A DNA stretch of 42,898 nt from Lingula anatina (GCF_001039355.2 NW_019773822.1:1-42898), one strand, 5' to 3'; counted from the first letter of the stretch, positions 1-10,954 are shown. The notes: a model not told the origin generated them from the sequence alone. A program made the numbers and translations.

Positions 1-95
1 AATTTATTTGTTTGTTTGTTTGAGTGTTTGTTTGTTTGTTTGTTTGTTTGTTTGTTCATTCGTTCATTTATTCATTCATTCATTCATTCATTCAG
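1..95. repeat. TTTG / ATTC tetranucleotide repeats
   Basis: Bases 1-55 are mostly TTTG/GTTT units and 56-95 are ATTC units. The ATTC run ends in TTCAG and may serve as the pyrimidine-rich side of a 3' splice site for the exon that starts at 96. Confidence 0.85.
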
Positions 96-2564
96 CCTTA
101 TCACCTTGGGTGTGGCTGGACATGGGAGCCTGAACCCTTTAGGAACAGGTGCCTCCAGGTGACCACTAAGGACAGCATGGAAGTGACCTGTACTTGGGGA
201 GAACTGGACATGGAAATAAAAGGTGTTTGATCTTATAATTCTCTCTCATATAACCAATGGAAATCAAAGGTGAATAAACCTTTTAATTTTTTCATGCATA
301 ACATATTGAAATAATTATGATTTGATCCAACAATCCTATAAAGTATAACCTATGGGAAGAAATGATGAAATGGTCTTTTAATATTGCCAAATACATTTTG
401 GACTATATTTTAGTCTATATCATAACTTGTGAATAACAAATAAATGTGTCACCTTATTCCAGAGTGGGACTACATGTACAAGCCTGAAGTCCACACAAGT
501 GGTAAGTCCACACCATTGCTCTATTCAATCAACTTGATGCATTTTTTATCTTTTAGGAAGGATTCATGAAATAAAATTACAACAACACCCTGACTCTCAG
601 GGTGCAGTCTGGACCCTCAGGGGCTGTTGACAATGAATTTGGAGACCTAGCTAATGTGCACTAACTCCATGGGAACTATCACTGAATACAATCAGATTAA
701 CAGACTAACACGCTTCTCTTTGTCTCCAACATACTCATAAATTGGTATTCCTTAAAATTCAATTCTGTTCTTTCAGGTGATACTAAAGAAGAGAATAATG
801 TAGCAATTGTTAAGACCCCAAGCATTGAGGAACTAGGTAAGGCTGGAATCTTAGTAAAATAATCATGAATTTTAATATACTTGCACACACGCATGCACTA
901 ACAAACACACATGCACATACACAAGTTGCAAGCATGTTGCTCAAGCAATGTCTATTTTTTAAAATACTTAAGAAGATAATTTATTTGTTTTTAAGTCAAT
1001 TAAATCTTTGAATGTGTCTTCATCAAAGTGTAATGGGCCTACTGAATCTTTTTTGAACATGCACAGATATAGAATGTGAAGTTTGTATTTTTAAATATTA
1101 AAATATTATTAAAATATAATTTTTTCTTTAGCTGATATCAAAGACACAAAGAGTATGTCAGATGCTGAGGGCAGAAAGGAGAGAGGTAAGACAGTAAGAT
1201 CAATTTAACAGGTGTTCATTTAACACACTTAAAAAATTTACACACACACAAACAGGCTCCCAGGCACAAACAGCGGCAAATTGAGGCCATCTTCTGGGTC
1301 TTCTGGAAGATGGTCAGAATTTTACATTGATGGGGATTTAATTTTTTGTCAGAAGACAGTCCACAATGGAGGATGGATCAACAAACATAATTTGCAAGAC
1401 TGTCAGAAAATCTCTCTAGATCCGCCCCTTACAAACATTGTGTTTTTATTCCCTGTTCAGTGATCTAAATCTTTGAATACATCTTTGACTATGGTATTGA
1501 ATCCTTGTTGTGCATGGGCATGGAATGTTGAATTTTGTTCCATTTTTTCCTTCAGTTGATGTCAAAGACACAACAATTACTGTGACAGAGCTCGTGAAGG
1601 AGAGAGGTTAGACAGCAGGGTCAGTCGTTATGAATTTTAATATACTTATGAAGCATGTGTGCACACACACATACACTAACAAACACACATACACATACAC
1701 ACACATACACACCACAAGCATGTTGCTCAAGCAAAGTCTTTAGTATAATTAAGAAGACGATTTATTTTTAAGTCATTTAAATATTTGAATGTGTCTTCCA
1801 TAAATTGTAATACTGAATCCTATCTGAACATGCACAGATATGGAATGTTAAGTTTTTATTCGATATCATTTTTCCTTTAGCCAATATCAAAGATACAAAG
1901 ATTGAGACAGATGCTGAGGGCATCACAGAAAAAGGTAAGACAAAAAGCTTAGGACAATTTAACGGGGAATTCATTTAACACACTTAAAAATGTAAACACA
2001 CAGATGGACTAGGGGGGGACTCTGACGCACAAACACTGAGTTTAAATTCTCTGTTCAGTGATCTAAATCTTTGAATGAATCGATGACTTTGTTAAGTAAT
2101 GTATTGAATTCTTGTTGTGCACAGGTATGAAATGTTTAATTTGTTTTCCTGTCTTTCTTCAGTCAGTATCAATGACACAACAACTGTGAAAGCAGACGTG
2201 AAGGAGAGAGGTAAGACAGTAGGGTCAATAGAATAGTAGGGTCAATATTTATTACACTGATGGAATGTGATTGTGCATGTACACACACGCACACACACAC
2301 ACACACTCCTTATGTTGTGCCAACACAGTTTGTGCTTTTGGCAAGTTTAAAATAATATTGGCAGAATTGTTTATTCCAAAAACTGGTAAAAGTGTTTCAT
2401 TGAGGCTTCATACATGAAATATGATATTGAACATTTTATACTTTTGCCTCTTAGTAAGTAATATTGTATTATACATTTCAGCTCCAAAGAATCGCCGCCA
2501 ATCTAGGTGGAGGAGGGTATTGAATCTGTTCACGTCTTGCTTCAGATGGAGGGCACGAACATAA
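96..2564 (+). CDS. 3' part of a multi-exon gene with tandemly duplicated phase-1 micro-exons; product unrecognised
   Basis: Eight exons can be read: 96-222, 463-501, 777-836, 1132-1185, 1556-1606, 1881-1934, 2163-2210 and 2482-2564 (TAA at 2562-2564). Each internal exon lies between a pyrimidine tract plus AG and a GT donor, mostly GTAAG (GTTAGA after 1606). The six internal exons are 39, 60, 54, 51, 54 and 48 bp, all multiples of three, and all begin and end in phase 1, so any can be skipped or added without changing frame. Exon 96-222 has Cys and Trp residues (GCGWTWEPEP, EVTCTWGELD). The four duplicated exons give short acidic/basic peptides starting ADIKDTK, VDVKDTT, ANIKDTK and VSINDTT, the first, second and fourth ending KER. 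The last exon encodes a basic tail (RRQSRWRRVLNLF...CFRWRART). The gene starts upstream of the window. I recognise no domain. No-cDNA splice calls, but the phase agreement over eight exons is strong. Confidence 0.68.
860..1606 (+). repeat. Tandem duplication unit 1 (intron-exon-intron-exon)
   Basis: Contains exons 1132-1185 and 1556-1606. Its introns share long segments with unit 2, including ATGAATTTTAATATACTT, AAGCATGTTGCTCAAGCAA, TTTAACACACTTAAAAA and GTTCAGTGATCTAAATCTTT. It is longer than unit 2 mainly because of the MITE at 1271-1430. Confidence 0.75.
1271..1430. mobile_element. Short non-autonomous DNA element (CAGYGGC...GATCCGCCCCTK family) in an intron
   Basis: A 160-bp insertion begins CAGCGGCAAATT and ends TAGATCCGCCCCTT. 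It is flanked by a 5-bp direct repeat ACAAA (1266-1270, 1431-1435). The paralogous intron of the tandem copy carries a single uninterrupted ACAAA, which supports a true insertion. A related element with the same type of ends and a 5-bp target duplication is at 28594-28758. The end type resembles hAT non-autonomous elements; family assignment is inference. Confidence 0.7.
1630..2210 (+). repeat. Tandem duplication unit 2 (intron-exon-intron-exon)
   Basis: Contains exons 1881-1934 and 2163-2210, which pair with 1132-1185 and 1556-1606 of unit 1 in both sequence and order. The unit lacks the 160-bp insertion of unit 1 and so preserves its empty site (GCACAAACACTGAG near 2023). Confidence 0.75.
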
Positions 2565-2565
2565 A

Positions 2566-2567
2566 TG

Positions 2568-2605
<38 letters not shown>
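2566..2605. repeat. (TTA)n microsatellite
   Basis: About twelve TTA triplets just after the stop codon of the micro-exon gene, probably within its 3' UTR. Confidence 0.9.
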
Positions 2606-2606
<1 letters not shown>

Positions 2607-3000
2607 CAAATAATTCTAAGCTCTTCAGACATTAAGAAATGAAGAAAAGTCAGTATTTTTAAAAGAATACATTTATTATACATTCACAGAGAAGTTCTTT
2701 TTGTTTGTCTCTTTGTTTTGATGGTATCATAACTAAGTAAGCTTTTAGTTTTTTTAGAGGAAAACTATGTCAAACAGCTGGTAAAACTGTACATGAAAGC
2801 AGTAATTATATGATAGCCGCCAGGAGCTGGTTGTTGTAGAGTTACTGTCAACATCTATTTACACCTAACTGAGTACACATTTTAAGTGATTTATATTTTA
2901 ATATTTTCTTGTTTTATTTTTCAGGGTTGTCAGTGCAGAACTTTCATTGCCTCTGTAGAAGCCAGTTAAAAACTGCAAAATGCCATTCTCTTAATTTTAC

Positions 3001-3006
3001 AATAAA
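3001..3006 (+). promoter_or_regulatory. Candidate poly(A) signal AATAAA
   Basis: AATAAA lies 437 bp after the stop codon at 2564, followed by a T-rich stretch at 3030-3040. A possible 3' UTR splice acceptor (TTTTTCAG) lies at ~2917-2924. This would end the micro-exon gene near 3020. Confidence 0.4.
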
Positions 3007-3019
3007 ATATTAATTTTTG

Positions 3020-3585
3020 TAATCAAATGAGTTTTTTTTTCTTAATTGAGGGTACCAATGGGGAGGAGTGATCGGGAAATATAATCATTAATGTACAAAT
3101 CACAGTAAACAAAACTTAATTTGTATCTCACTGACAATGTTAGTTGAAAATCCTGAAAATTATCTGGTATAAGGCTTTGTTTCACGAAGGGCAAAGAATA
3201 AAAAGCCGCATTTTTATGTCACACAAATTAGTTACTTCAAGGATTACACTAAATAAAATGGACTTTTCACGTATCTCGTGGATATAAAACGTGACTTTCA
3301 CGGGTAACAATATACCCAATGGGACTCTTTTGATTAAAAAAATTTGGAAAAGCATAATATAGCGATTCTTGTGTACAGGCATTTGGGACGTCATGCAAGA
3401 AGCCAGCACTTTACTTTTATTACAGTCAATGAAGCACTACAGTAATTACCTTATTCCAATACACCACCATTGTTTTCTGATTCAAGTTAAAATTTTTTAT
3501 CAAATTCTTTTATTTTATTAATTAAACTTAAAAAATAAACTATACATGGTACAAACTTTTAACTATGTTCAAACAAGGAGTTACA
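3020..3585. other. AT-rich interval with no recognised feature
   Basis: Only short random open frames are seen. No splice-like exon, repeat match or RNA gene could be supported here. Confidence 0.6.
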
Positions 3586-3588
3586 ACA

Positions 3589-3705
3589 GTTGAGGAACTG
3601 GGAAAACACCCCAACGCTATTAAATCCACCAGTAAAATAATTGGAAGAGATTTCCCCCAACTGGATGGCATCTTGAAAGACAGAATGGACAAAACAACAA
3701 AATAA
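3589..3705 (+). CDS. Short conserved terminal frame in repeat copy A, product unknown
   Basis: Thirty-eight codons from GTT (VEELGKHPNAIK, later GRDFPQLDGILKDRM) to TAA at 3703-3705, directly after a CAG that could be a splice acceptor. Copy B (6303-6419) keeps the same frame with only a few amino-acid changes. The upstream sequences of A and B stop matching at this CAG. This looks like a captured last exon followed by its 3' UTR, but no family is recognised. Confidence 0.35.
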   Translation, partial: VEELGKHPNAIKSTSKIIGRDFPQLDGILKDRMDKTTK

Positions 3706-3882
3706 ATTGTGGGGATCCCACCCACCCACCCAGGAAGTTCTCTTTTTAAATTTTTATCCAGCAATAGTAGACTTTTGACTTTTAAGGGCAGTAAACGGTT
3801 TTAAATAGTTTTTTTTAACTCTTATTAATTCCACTTTTAGGCCTAGTTCATAATTTTTTAATTGTCCAGTGTTTTATCTTAG

Positions 3883-4097
3883 GCTCTATTCCCATAGATT
3901 TTAGATCGATCTATCCCCGTGGGGAGTCTCACTAGATTACTTTCAGATAATCCGATTTAAATGTCCGTCCCGCCTACTACAAGCTGTAAGAGGGTAATTA
4001 ACTTTCGTGTCCGCCCAGCTGACAGCTATTTAGCGTGAACCCCCAGGGAGTTAGGTCGATCTAAAGTAGGTCGATCTAATCTATGGAAATGGGGTGA
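3883..4097. mobile_element. 215-bp MITE with AGATCGAYC-type terminal inverted repeats
   Basis: The ends read GCTCTATTCCCATAGATTTT then AGATCGATCTA on the left, and as complement TCACCCCATTTCCATAGATT then AGATCGACCTA on the right. Flanked by TAG (3880-3882, 4098-4100). Copy B of the host repeat has an empty site (ATCTTAGTTTTATC, ~6588-6601). A 214-bp relative sits at 13588-13801. A 3-bp target duplication would fit PIF/Harbinger-type elements, but no transposase is present to test this. Confidence 0.75.
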
Positions 4098-5723
4098 TAG
4101 TTTTATCTCTCAAATAATAACAATTGCCGATATTTATATTTAGAGATTTTTATTGGCTGAATAAATTCTTACTTTATCTTATCTTACTTGCACTACTGCT
4201 ACAGCCATGTTACATGTAGGCCTATTATCATAAAAAAGGTACTGTAAATAGCGGCGACAAGTTCTTTTTTTAACACAATTCCTTTTCTGTCATTTTGCAA
4301 AATGATTAAGGGATTTAAAATCTTTGACAACACCTTGCTGCGGTACGATCTTTTTTTCTCTTTTACACACAGTACGCTTTAAAATATGTGCTCGAAGTAG
4401 CTACATCTCTTTACTTTTCTCGTCCCAAATGTACCCATAAAGTATGATAAGCACAGGTGTTGACTCGATTTTCGTGTTCATCGAAAGACTTACTAAAACA
4501 AAGAGAGAGGGAAATGTTAGAATTATTCTTCTATACAACGCACGTGAGTGCGCCCGCACGCAAACACACACATACAGCCAGGCACGAAGGGGGTGGGGGG
4601 GGGGCGGCAAATCCAATGCTTAAAGTTGTGTGTCGGTAAACTGTTTGTCTTAGCTAAATCATCATCATAGAAACAAATCAGATTAAAATTATAGTAAAGT
4701 GCGGAATGTGTAGACCACCATAATTAACAGCTGTGGGCTTGGATACAAAACCGTCGCTAACGCTCTTACTTCAGGTCTATGAATTTCTTTAAAAAATGTT
4801 TTATTATAAAATATATAAAATGAGTATAATATGAGTAAAACCATAACGCTGTAGTAAAATTATTCCCCCCCCCCCCCAAATACGCCCCCTCTCAGATCTA
4901 ATATCCGTTTATTAGATCTTAGGCCCCCTTTCTACTGATACCATACAAACTCAGCGTTTCTAGTAGTGAATGCTTAAGTAGATCATAAGTTCACAGATAG
5001 GATATGCCATGTAAGGGGAGATAGGTAATGTCCTTCTGCGTTTCTTTATTCTGTCAATTATGAGAAGAAATATCAGTGTCTTGTATTACATTTAGTCAAT
5101 ATAAATTTTAAAAAAGCCAATGTTCCTTTCTTTATCACGTAATTCGTCAGATGTAATAAAATACAGCATTTCCCTAGAAAACCTTTACCCCCTCTTGTGA
5201 ATGCAATGTGTCGTCTGCAGAGCTCAGCGTCTGCCACCACGCTGGATGCTTTGCGCATCCCGGGAGCTGAACAGTTAACGCGGTCTAAAATATTTAAGGG
5301 AGAGTCAGATGAAATAGAGAGGGACCTTGGCATCTATAAAGTTCTACATGGTGAATCTGGAGATATGGACTAGTTTTACTCTTTTCTGTAAAATTTGACA
5401 ATATACTCTGTTTTTCAGTAGCCCCGTGCATCCAAAATATTTTGCTGGCATCTTGATACATTTTCCACTTCTCTCTCCCCCCTAAAACGGTCCAGACTAA
5501 AAAAATCAATAATCGTATGGCAATTTAATACAGGCAATTGACCTACTTTTATACCCATGCAGCTCTTGTCGAGTTTTATGGCTATGGGGTGAAAACATGA
5601 TACACGTCTGTGATATAAAAGTTATTTCTAAATACATAATTTACAAACAATGTATGTGTATTGAAAATGATGAAAAATTTGGAGACAAGCCAAAATCAGA
5701 AAAAAATGCATTTTTTCTCTTAT

Positions 5724-5834
5724 ATGCAAATTAGGTCCCCTGAAGTAATATATGACTGGCCGGAAGTAAGGTTCATATCAGAGATTTGTAATGATGATGA
5801 TCTTGATGGCCTTGATGATTTTAATGGCGATTAA
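5724..5834 (+). CDS. Short conserved acidic frame in repeat copy A, product unknown
   Basis: ATG to TAA, 36 codons. Begins MQIRSPEVIYDWPEV and ends in an Asp-rich tail (CNDDDLDGLDDFNGD). The same frame is unbroken in copy B (8262-8372). Preservation in two diverged copies hints at coding, but the length is too small to be sure. Confidence 0.25.
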   Translation: MQIRSPEVIYDWPEVRFISEICNDDDLDGLDDFNGD

Positions 5835-5956
5835 AAATATCTTGTCAAATTTTTCTGTTGTCATCTTGCGAGAAAGACATTTTCTGCACTAACACAATCA
5901 TTCCACGAGTGAAGAACGCATAGTACACGCGCCTCAGAGATGCACCGAAGGGGGCG

Positions 5957-5957
5957 N
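5957..5957. other. Single n, probable scaffold join
   Basis: The n lies seven bases after the end of repeat copy A. It is followed by two copies of GTAACTGTTGTAACTCC (5958-6002). Isolated n characters of this sort are typical of contig joins with an estimated negative gap. Confidence 0.55.
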
Positions 5958-6299
5958 GTAACTGTTGTAACTCCAATGAGAATCTGTAACTGTTGTAACT
6001 CCTTGTTGTAACACCTTGGTTCAAATACATACATAAACACTCATGCTCACACACATGGACCCTCCATACGGTTCACATTACTGATAACTTCACTTTCGCT
6101 TTTATATTCCAGTGTGTTCATGTTCAAATACAATAGATATATAGTTCAAACTCCTAGGAATTTACTTGAAAAGTAAACTTGCTTTAGACAAAAACGTTTT
6201 TCTCGATCACTTGCAACTGTTACAGATAATGAGCGCGTTTTAATTAACTTTTATACGTATAATATTGAGAGTATTTAACGTTTAATGCATCTGGTGGCT

Positions 6300-7089
6300 A
6301 CAGTGGAGGAACTGGGAAAACACCCCAACGCTATTAAAACCACCAGTAAAATAATTGGAAGAGATCTCCCCCAACTGGATGGCATCTTGAAAGACAGAAT
6401 GGACAAAACAACAAAATAAATTGTGGGGATCCCACCCACCCAGGAAGTTCTCTTTTTAAATTTTTATCCAGCAATAGCAGACTTCTGACTTTTAAGGGCA
6501 GTAACGGTTTTAAGTAGTTTTTTTAACTCTTATTAATTCCACTTTTAGGCCTAGTTCATAATTTTTTTAATTGTCCAGTGTTTTATCTTAGTTTTATCAC
6601 TCAAATAATAACAATTGCCGATATTTATATTTTAACATTTTTATAGGCTGAATAAATTCTTACTTTATCTTATCTTATTTGTACTATTGCTATAGCCATG
6701 TTACATGTATTATCATAAAAAAAGGTGCTGTAAATAGCGGCGACAGGTTCTTTTTTTAACACAATTCCTTTTCTGTCATTTTGCAAAATGATTAAAGGAT
6801 TTAAAATCTTTTACGACACCTTGCTGCGGTACGATCTTTTTTCTCTTTTACACACAGTACGCTTTAAAATATGTGCTGCTACGATACGATATTTATGTCT
6901 TTTACGCATAAAAATATGTGCTCGAAGTAGCTACATCTTTTTACTTTTCTTGTCCCAAATGTACCCATAAAGTATGATAAGCACAGGTGTTGACTCGATT
7001 TCCGTGTTCATCGAAAGACTTTCTAAAACAAAGAAAAAGGGAAATGTTAGAATTATTTTTCTATACAACGCACGTGAGTGCGCCCGCAC

Positions 7090-7125
<36 letters not shown>

Positions 7126-8488
7126 CCAGGCACGAAGGGGATGGGGGAGGGGCAAATCCAATGCTTAAAGTTGTGCGTCGGTAAACTGTTTGTCCTTGCT
7201 AAATCATCATCAAAGAAACAAATCAGATCAAAATTATAATAAAGTACGGAATGTGCAGACCAGCATAATTAACAGCTGTGGGCTTGGATACAAAACCGTC
7301 GCCAACGCTCTTAATTCAGGTCTATGAATTTCTTTAAAAAATGTTTTATTATATAATATATAAAATGAATAAAATATGAGTAAAAACATAACGCTGTAGT
7401 AAAATTATCCCCCCCCCCCCAAATACGCCCCCTTTCTATTGATACCACACGGCGTTTGTAGGAGTGAATGCTAAAGTAGATCAAGTTCACAGATAGGATA
7501 TGCCATGTAAGGGGAGATAGGTTATGTCCTTCTGCGTTTCTTTATTCTGTCAATTATGAGAAGAAATATCAGTGTCTTGTATTACATTTAGTCAATATAA
7601 AATTTAAAAAGCCAATTTTCCTTCCTTTATCACGTAATTCGTCAGATGTAATAAAATACAGCATTTCCCTAGAAAACCATTACCCCCTTGTGTGAATGCA
7701 ATGTGTCGTCTGCAGAGCGTCAGCGTCTGCCACCACGCTGGATGCTTTGCGCATCCCGGGAGCTGAACAGTTAACGCGGTCTAAAATATTTAAGGGAGAG
7801 TCAGATGAAATAGAGAGGGACCTTGGCATCTATAAAGTTCTACATGGTGAATCTGGAGATATGGACTAGTTTTACTCTTTTCTGTAAAATTTGGCAATAT
7901 ACTCTGTTTTTCAGTAGCCCCGTGCATCCAAAATATTTTGCTGGCATCTTGATACATTTTCCACTTCTCTCTCCCCCCTAAAACGGTCCAGACTAAAAAA
8001 ATCAATAATCGCATGGCAATTTAATACAGGCAATTGACCTACTTTTATACCCATGCAGCTCTTGTCGAGTTTTATGGCTATGGGGTGAAAACATGATGCA
8101 CGTCTGTGATATAAAAGTTATTTCTAAATACATAATTTACAAACAATGTATGTGTATCAAATGTGTCCACATTTGTGAGCAAAGGACAATATTACTTTTT
8201 GAAAATGATGAAAAATTTGGAGACAAGCATAAATCAGAAAAAAATGCATTTTTTCTCTTATATGCAAATTAGGTCCCCTGAAGTAATATATGACTGGCCG
8301 GAAGTAAGGTTCATATCAGAGATTTGTAATGATGATGATCTTGATGGCCTTGATGATTTTAATGGCGATTAAAAATATCTTGTCAAATTTTTCTGTTGTC
8401 ATCTTGCGAGAAAGAAATTTTCTGCACTAACACAATCATTTCACGAGTGAAGAACGCATAGTACACGCGCCTCAGAGATGCACCGAAG
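6300..8488 (+). repeat. Long dispersed repeat, copy B
   Basis: Matches copy A (3586-5950) in the same orientation, lacks the MITE, and keeps both short frames (6303-6419 and 8262-8372). The match starts at ACAG (6300) and ends at CACCGAAG (8488). The 350 bp between A and B are not repeated on the outer sides, so this is not a simple head-to-tail duplication. Confidence 0.8.
7097..7124. repeat. (CA)n microsatellite inside copy B
   Basis: Pure CA dinucleotides, longer than the corresponding short CACACACATACA tract in copy A (~4564-4575). Confidence 0.85.
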
Positions 8489-9101
8489 ACATCACGGCTT
8501 TTGGGTGTAAATCGCACTCAATATTACGTTATCATTATGATATATAGATTTAAAAAACTGCGTGTCTAGTGTTTCAAAGTGAGTGAAAATGGATAACGGC
8601 AAACCATTACAATTTACTGCATTTCTATTTATTTGTGTTCGACAAGGGTGAATTTTATTGGGATGTTCTCTCTCTCCCTCTAGTCTCTTTCTCTTTTTAA
8701 AAGATAATATTAAAGAGAAAACCGAGTGAAAAAATAATAACTATAACAATCAAAATAATCAGGAGTAAAAAGATTTCAGAGTTAAAAATCTGTTTGGCCA
8801 CTATAGTTCCTCGTCGTAGAAGTTTACGGGGAATTTTTTAAGTCAACTTTTAATTGTATAAATTAATAATCATCCAATCAAGAGCTTCTTAATAATGTTG
8901 GCTATACACAAGTAAATTAAACTTAATACTGACTTGACATGTGTCAAATTTACATTTTTCATAAGACAATAAAATTTGTGGGTCGTGTCAAAATGCGTTT
9001 TTTAGTCTTCTCTTTACTGTTTTAAAAGTGCGGAAAATAGACCTTTTTTGTAGGTTGTAAATAACTCAAGTTTGGATTGGCAACAAGTCAAATTGGAAGC
9101 A
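8489..9101. other. AT-rich interval with no recognised feature
   Basis: No coding frame, splice pattern or clear repeat edge was found between repeat copy B and the duplicated 700-bp segment. Confidence 0.55.
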
Positions 9102-9803
9102 TTTGTTTATTCTGCTTATTGTGAGAAGGGAAAATCAATTCTTCCATCGTATTCAACGAAAATAAACCTTAAAGGTCCCATTAAAAATAGTTGACCAACT
9201 AGTACCGAGGGTCAAATATGGCGAAACACCACAAAACTAGACACTAAATAGATAATCCGTGGGGAAGTATTCAATTGCACGTGGGTCGGCCATATTGGAC
9301 CCTCGGACTAGTTAGTCCCCTATTCTGAATGAGGACCAAAGATCTCGGGGGTGGCGGGGGGCGGGAGCAGCTGCCGATGGCCTACAATACACGTATATTA
9401 TTTTGAGGTCGTACCGCCTGTAGTACACATCTTATAGACGCTGAGTTACGGTAAAATAAGAAACTTCAGACAGACCAGGAGAAAGGAAAAGGCTAATCAT
9501 TTATGAAAATAAGAATAAGTCATCCCTTCTCCCCAGCTATTGATTTCAGGTTTCAAACCAAATAAAAATGTAAACAGTTTGAATATCTTTGAACATGTTA
9601 CCGGTTACGTTTTCATTTGCAGATTATTTTAGGCTGCTAAGATACTTTTTACCCGAATTTCGATGTCAAACTTGAAGCACAGAATTTTTACCGACCCCCC
9701 CCCCCCTTCACTGACTAACAAGCGCTGTCTTGATTCCATTGTTAAAGGTAGTCCGCCATTGTCACCCTGGGTTACCAGGTATTCAGGCAGTGCTGGGTTT
9801 TCA
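9102..9803 (+). repeat. ~700-bp near-identical segment, first copy
   Basis: From TTTGTTTATTCTGC to GCTGGGTTTTCA it is repeated almost base for base at 9806-10503. The few differences are GGACCC versus GTACCC, GAATGAGGACC versus GAGGCC, and C-tract length. The copies meet at a single n (9804), so they may be two ends of overlapping contigs rather than a real duplication. Confidence 0.9.
9196..9315. mobile_element. ~120-bp inverted-repeat element (MITE-like), copy 1
   Basis: Left end CAACTAGTACCGAGGGTC then AAATATGGC; the right end reversed gives CTAACTAGTCCGAGGGTC then CAATATGGC, so about 27 bp of imperfect terminal inverted repeat. The internal 66 bp have no coding capacity. It occurs again at 9900-10019 because the surrounding 700 bp are duplicated. 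Confidence 0.6.
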
Positions 9804-9804
9804 N
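9804..9804. other. Single n, probable unmerged contig overlap
   Basis: Sits exactly between the two ~700-bp near-identical copies. Confidence 0.7.
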
Positions 9805-9805
9805 G

Positions 9806-10503
9806 TTTGTTTATTCTGCTTATTGTGAGAAGGGAAAATCAATTCTTCCATCGTATTCAACGAAAATAAACCTTAAAGGTCCCATTAAAAATAGTTGACC
9901 AACTAGTACCGAGGGTCAAATATGGCGAAACACCACAAAACTAGACACTAAATAGATAATCCGTGGGGAAGTATTCAATTGCACGTGGGTCGGCCATATT
10001 GTACCCTCGGACTAGTTAGTCCCCTATTCTGAGGCCAAAGATCTCGGGGGTGGCGGGGGGCGGGAGCAGCTGCCGATGGCCTACAATACACGTATATTAT
10101 TTTGAGGTCGTACCGCCTGTAGTACACATCTTATAGACGCTGAGTTACGGTAAAATAAGAAACTTCAGACAGACCAGGAGAAAGGAAAAGGCTAATCATT
10201 TATGAAAATAAGAATAAGTCATCCCTTCTCCCCAGCTATTGATTTCAGGTTTCAAACCAAATAAAAATGTAAACAGTTTGAATATCTTTGAACATGTTAC
10301 CGGTTACGTTTTCATTTGCAGATTATTTTAGGCTGCTAAGATACTTTTTACCCGAATTTCGATGTCAAACTTGAAGCACAGAATTTTTACCGACCCCCCC
10401 TCCCCCTTCACTGACTAACAAGCGCTGTCTTGATTCCATTGTTAAAGGTAGTCCGCCATTGTCACCCTGGGTTACCAGGTATTCAGGCAGTGCTGGGTTT
10501 TCA
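9806..10503 (+). repeat. ~700-bp near-identical segment, second copy
   Basis: Second copy of 9102-9803, beginning directly after the n and ending GCTGGGTTTTCA before unique sequence (ACATCGC). Confidence 0.9.
9900..10019. mobile_element. ~120-bp inverted-repeat element (MITE-like), copy 2
   Basis: Same element as 9196-9315, inside the second copy of the 700-bp segment. Confidence 0.6.
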
Positions 10504-10930
10504 ACATCGCTAAATATAACAAGGGAGCACGTGCAGTGGTGCTGTGCCGCTTAGATCAGTTATACGGGGTGACTTACCAGCTGTTACTCATATGACCAGC
10601 TTTGCATTCTGAGTCAGAGATATATTTTTCAAAATTATACATACGCCTTTCAGCTTGTCTTTCTCCATTTTAACAAAAATCATATCTATAAATATCAAAA
10701 TGATACAAAAAAGTTATTACCGCACAATGAAATGGCTCTTCATTTCTCTTGATGGCACTCTCTCCATGCCCTGCGGTCCGAATACTTATTGCAAAACATG
10801 ATGTCATTGAGTGTGTTCCGTTATAATCATAAAATTACTCAATAAACTTCATTAAGCTTCCTTTTACCATCTTTTAGAAAATTGATTTTGGGACACGGGG
10901 GAATATAATTGGCCCTCATTATATGTGCCC
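10504..10930. other. Interval with no recognised feature
   Basis: Moderately AT-rich, no coding frame or repeat recognised. Confidence 0.5.
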
Positions 10931-10945
10931 CCCCCCCCATTCCAC

Positions 10946-10954
10946 AGGCGTGCG

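Larger units (their letters stand above)
3586..5950 (+). repeat. Long dispersed repeat, copy A
   Basis: Copy A matches 6300-8488 (copy B) over its whole length with scattered substitutions and indels. Differences include the 215-bp MITE at 3883-4097 (absent in B), a longer CA tract in B near 7097-7124, and ~45 bp and ~40 bp extra in B near 6870-6912 and 8157-8196. A third partial copy lies at 30098-30221. Two short frames are intact in both copies: 3589-3705 (38 codons, VEELGKHPNAIK...MDKTTK, preceded by a splice-like ACAG) and 5724-5834 (36 codons, MQIRSPEV...DDFNGD, acidic end). I recognise no transposase or terminal inverted repeat, so the family is unknown. Confidence 0.8.

Noticed and set aside
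7790-8014. Minus-strand 74-codon frame repeated in both long repeat copies (also 5294-5509)
   Set aside because: It is preserved only because the repeats are similar; its sequence has no recognisable domain and T/C-rich composition, so it was not called as a gene.
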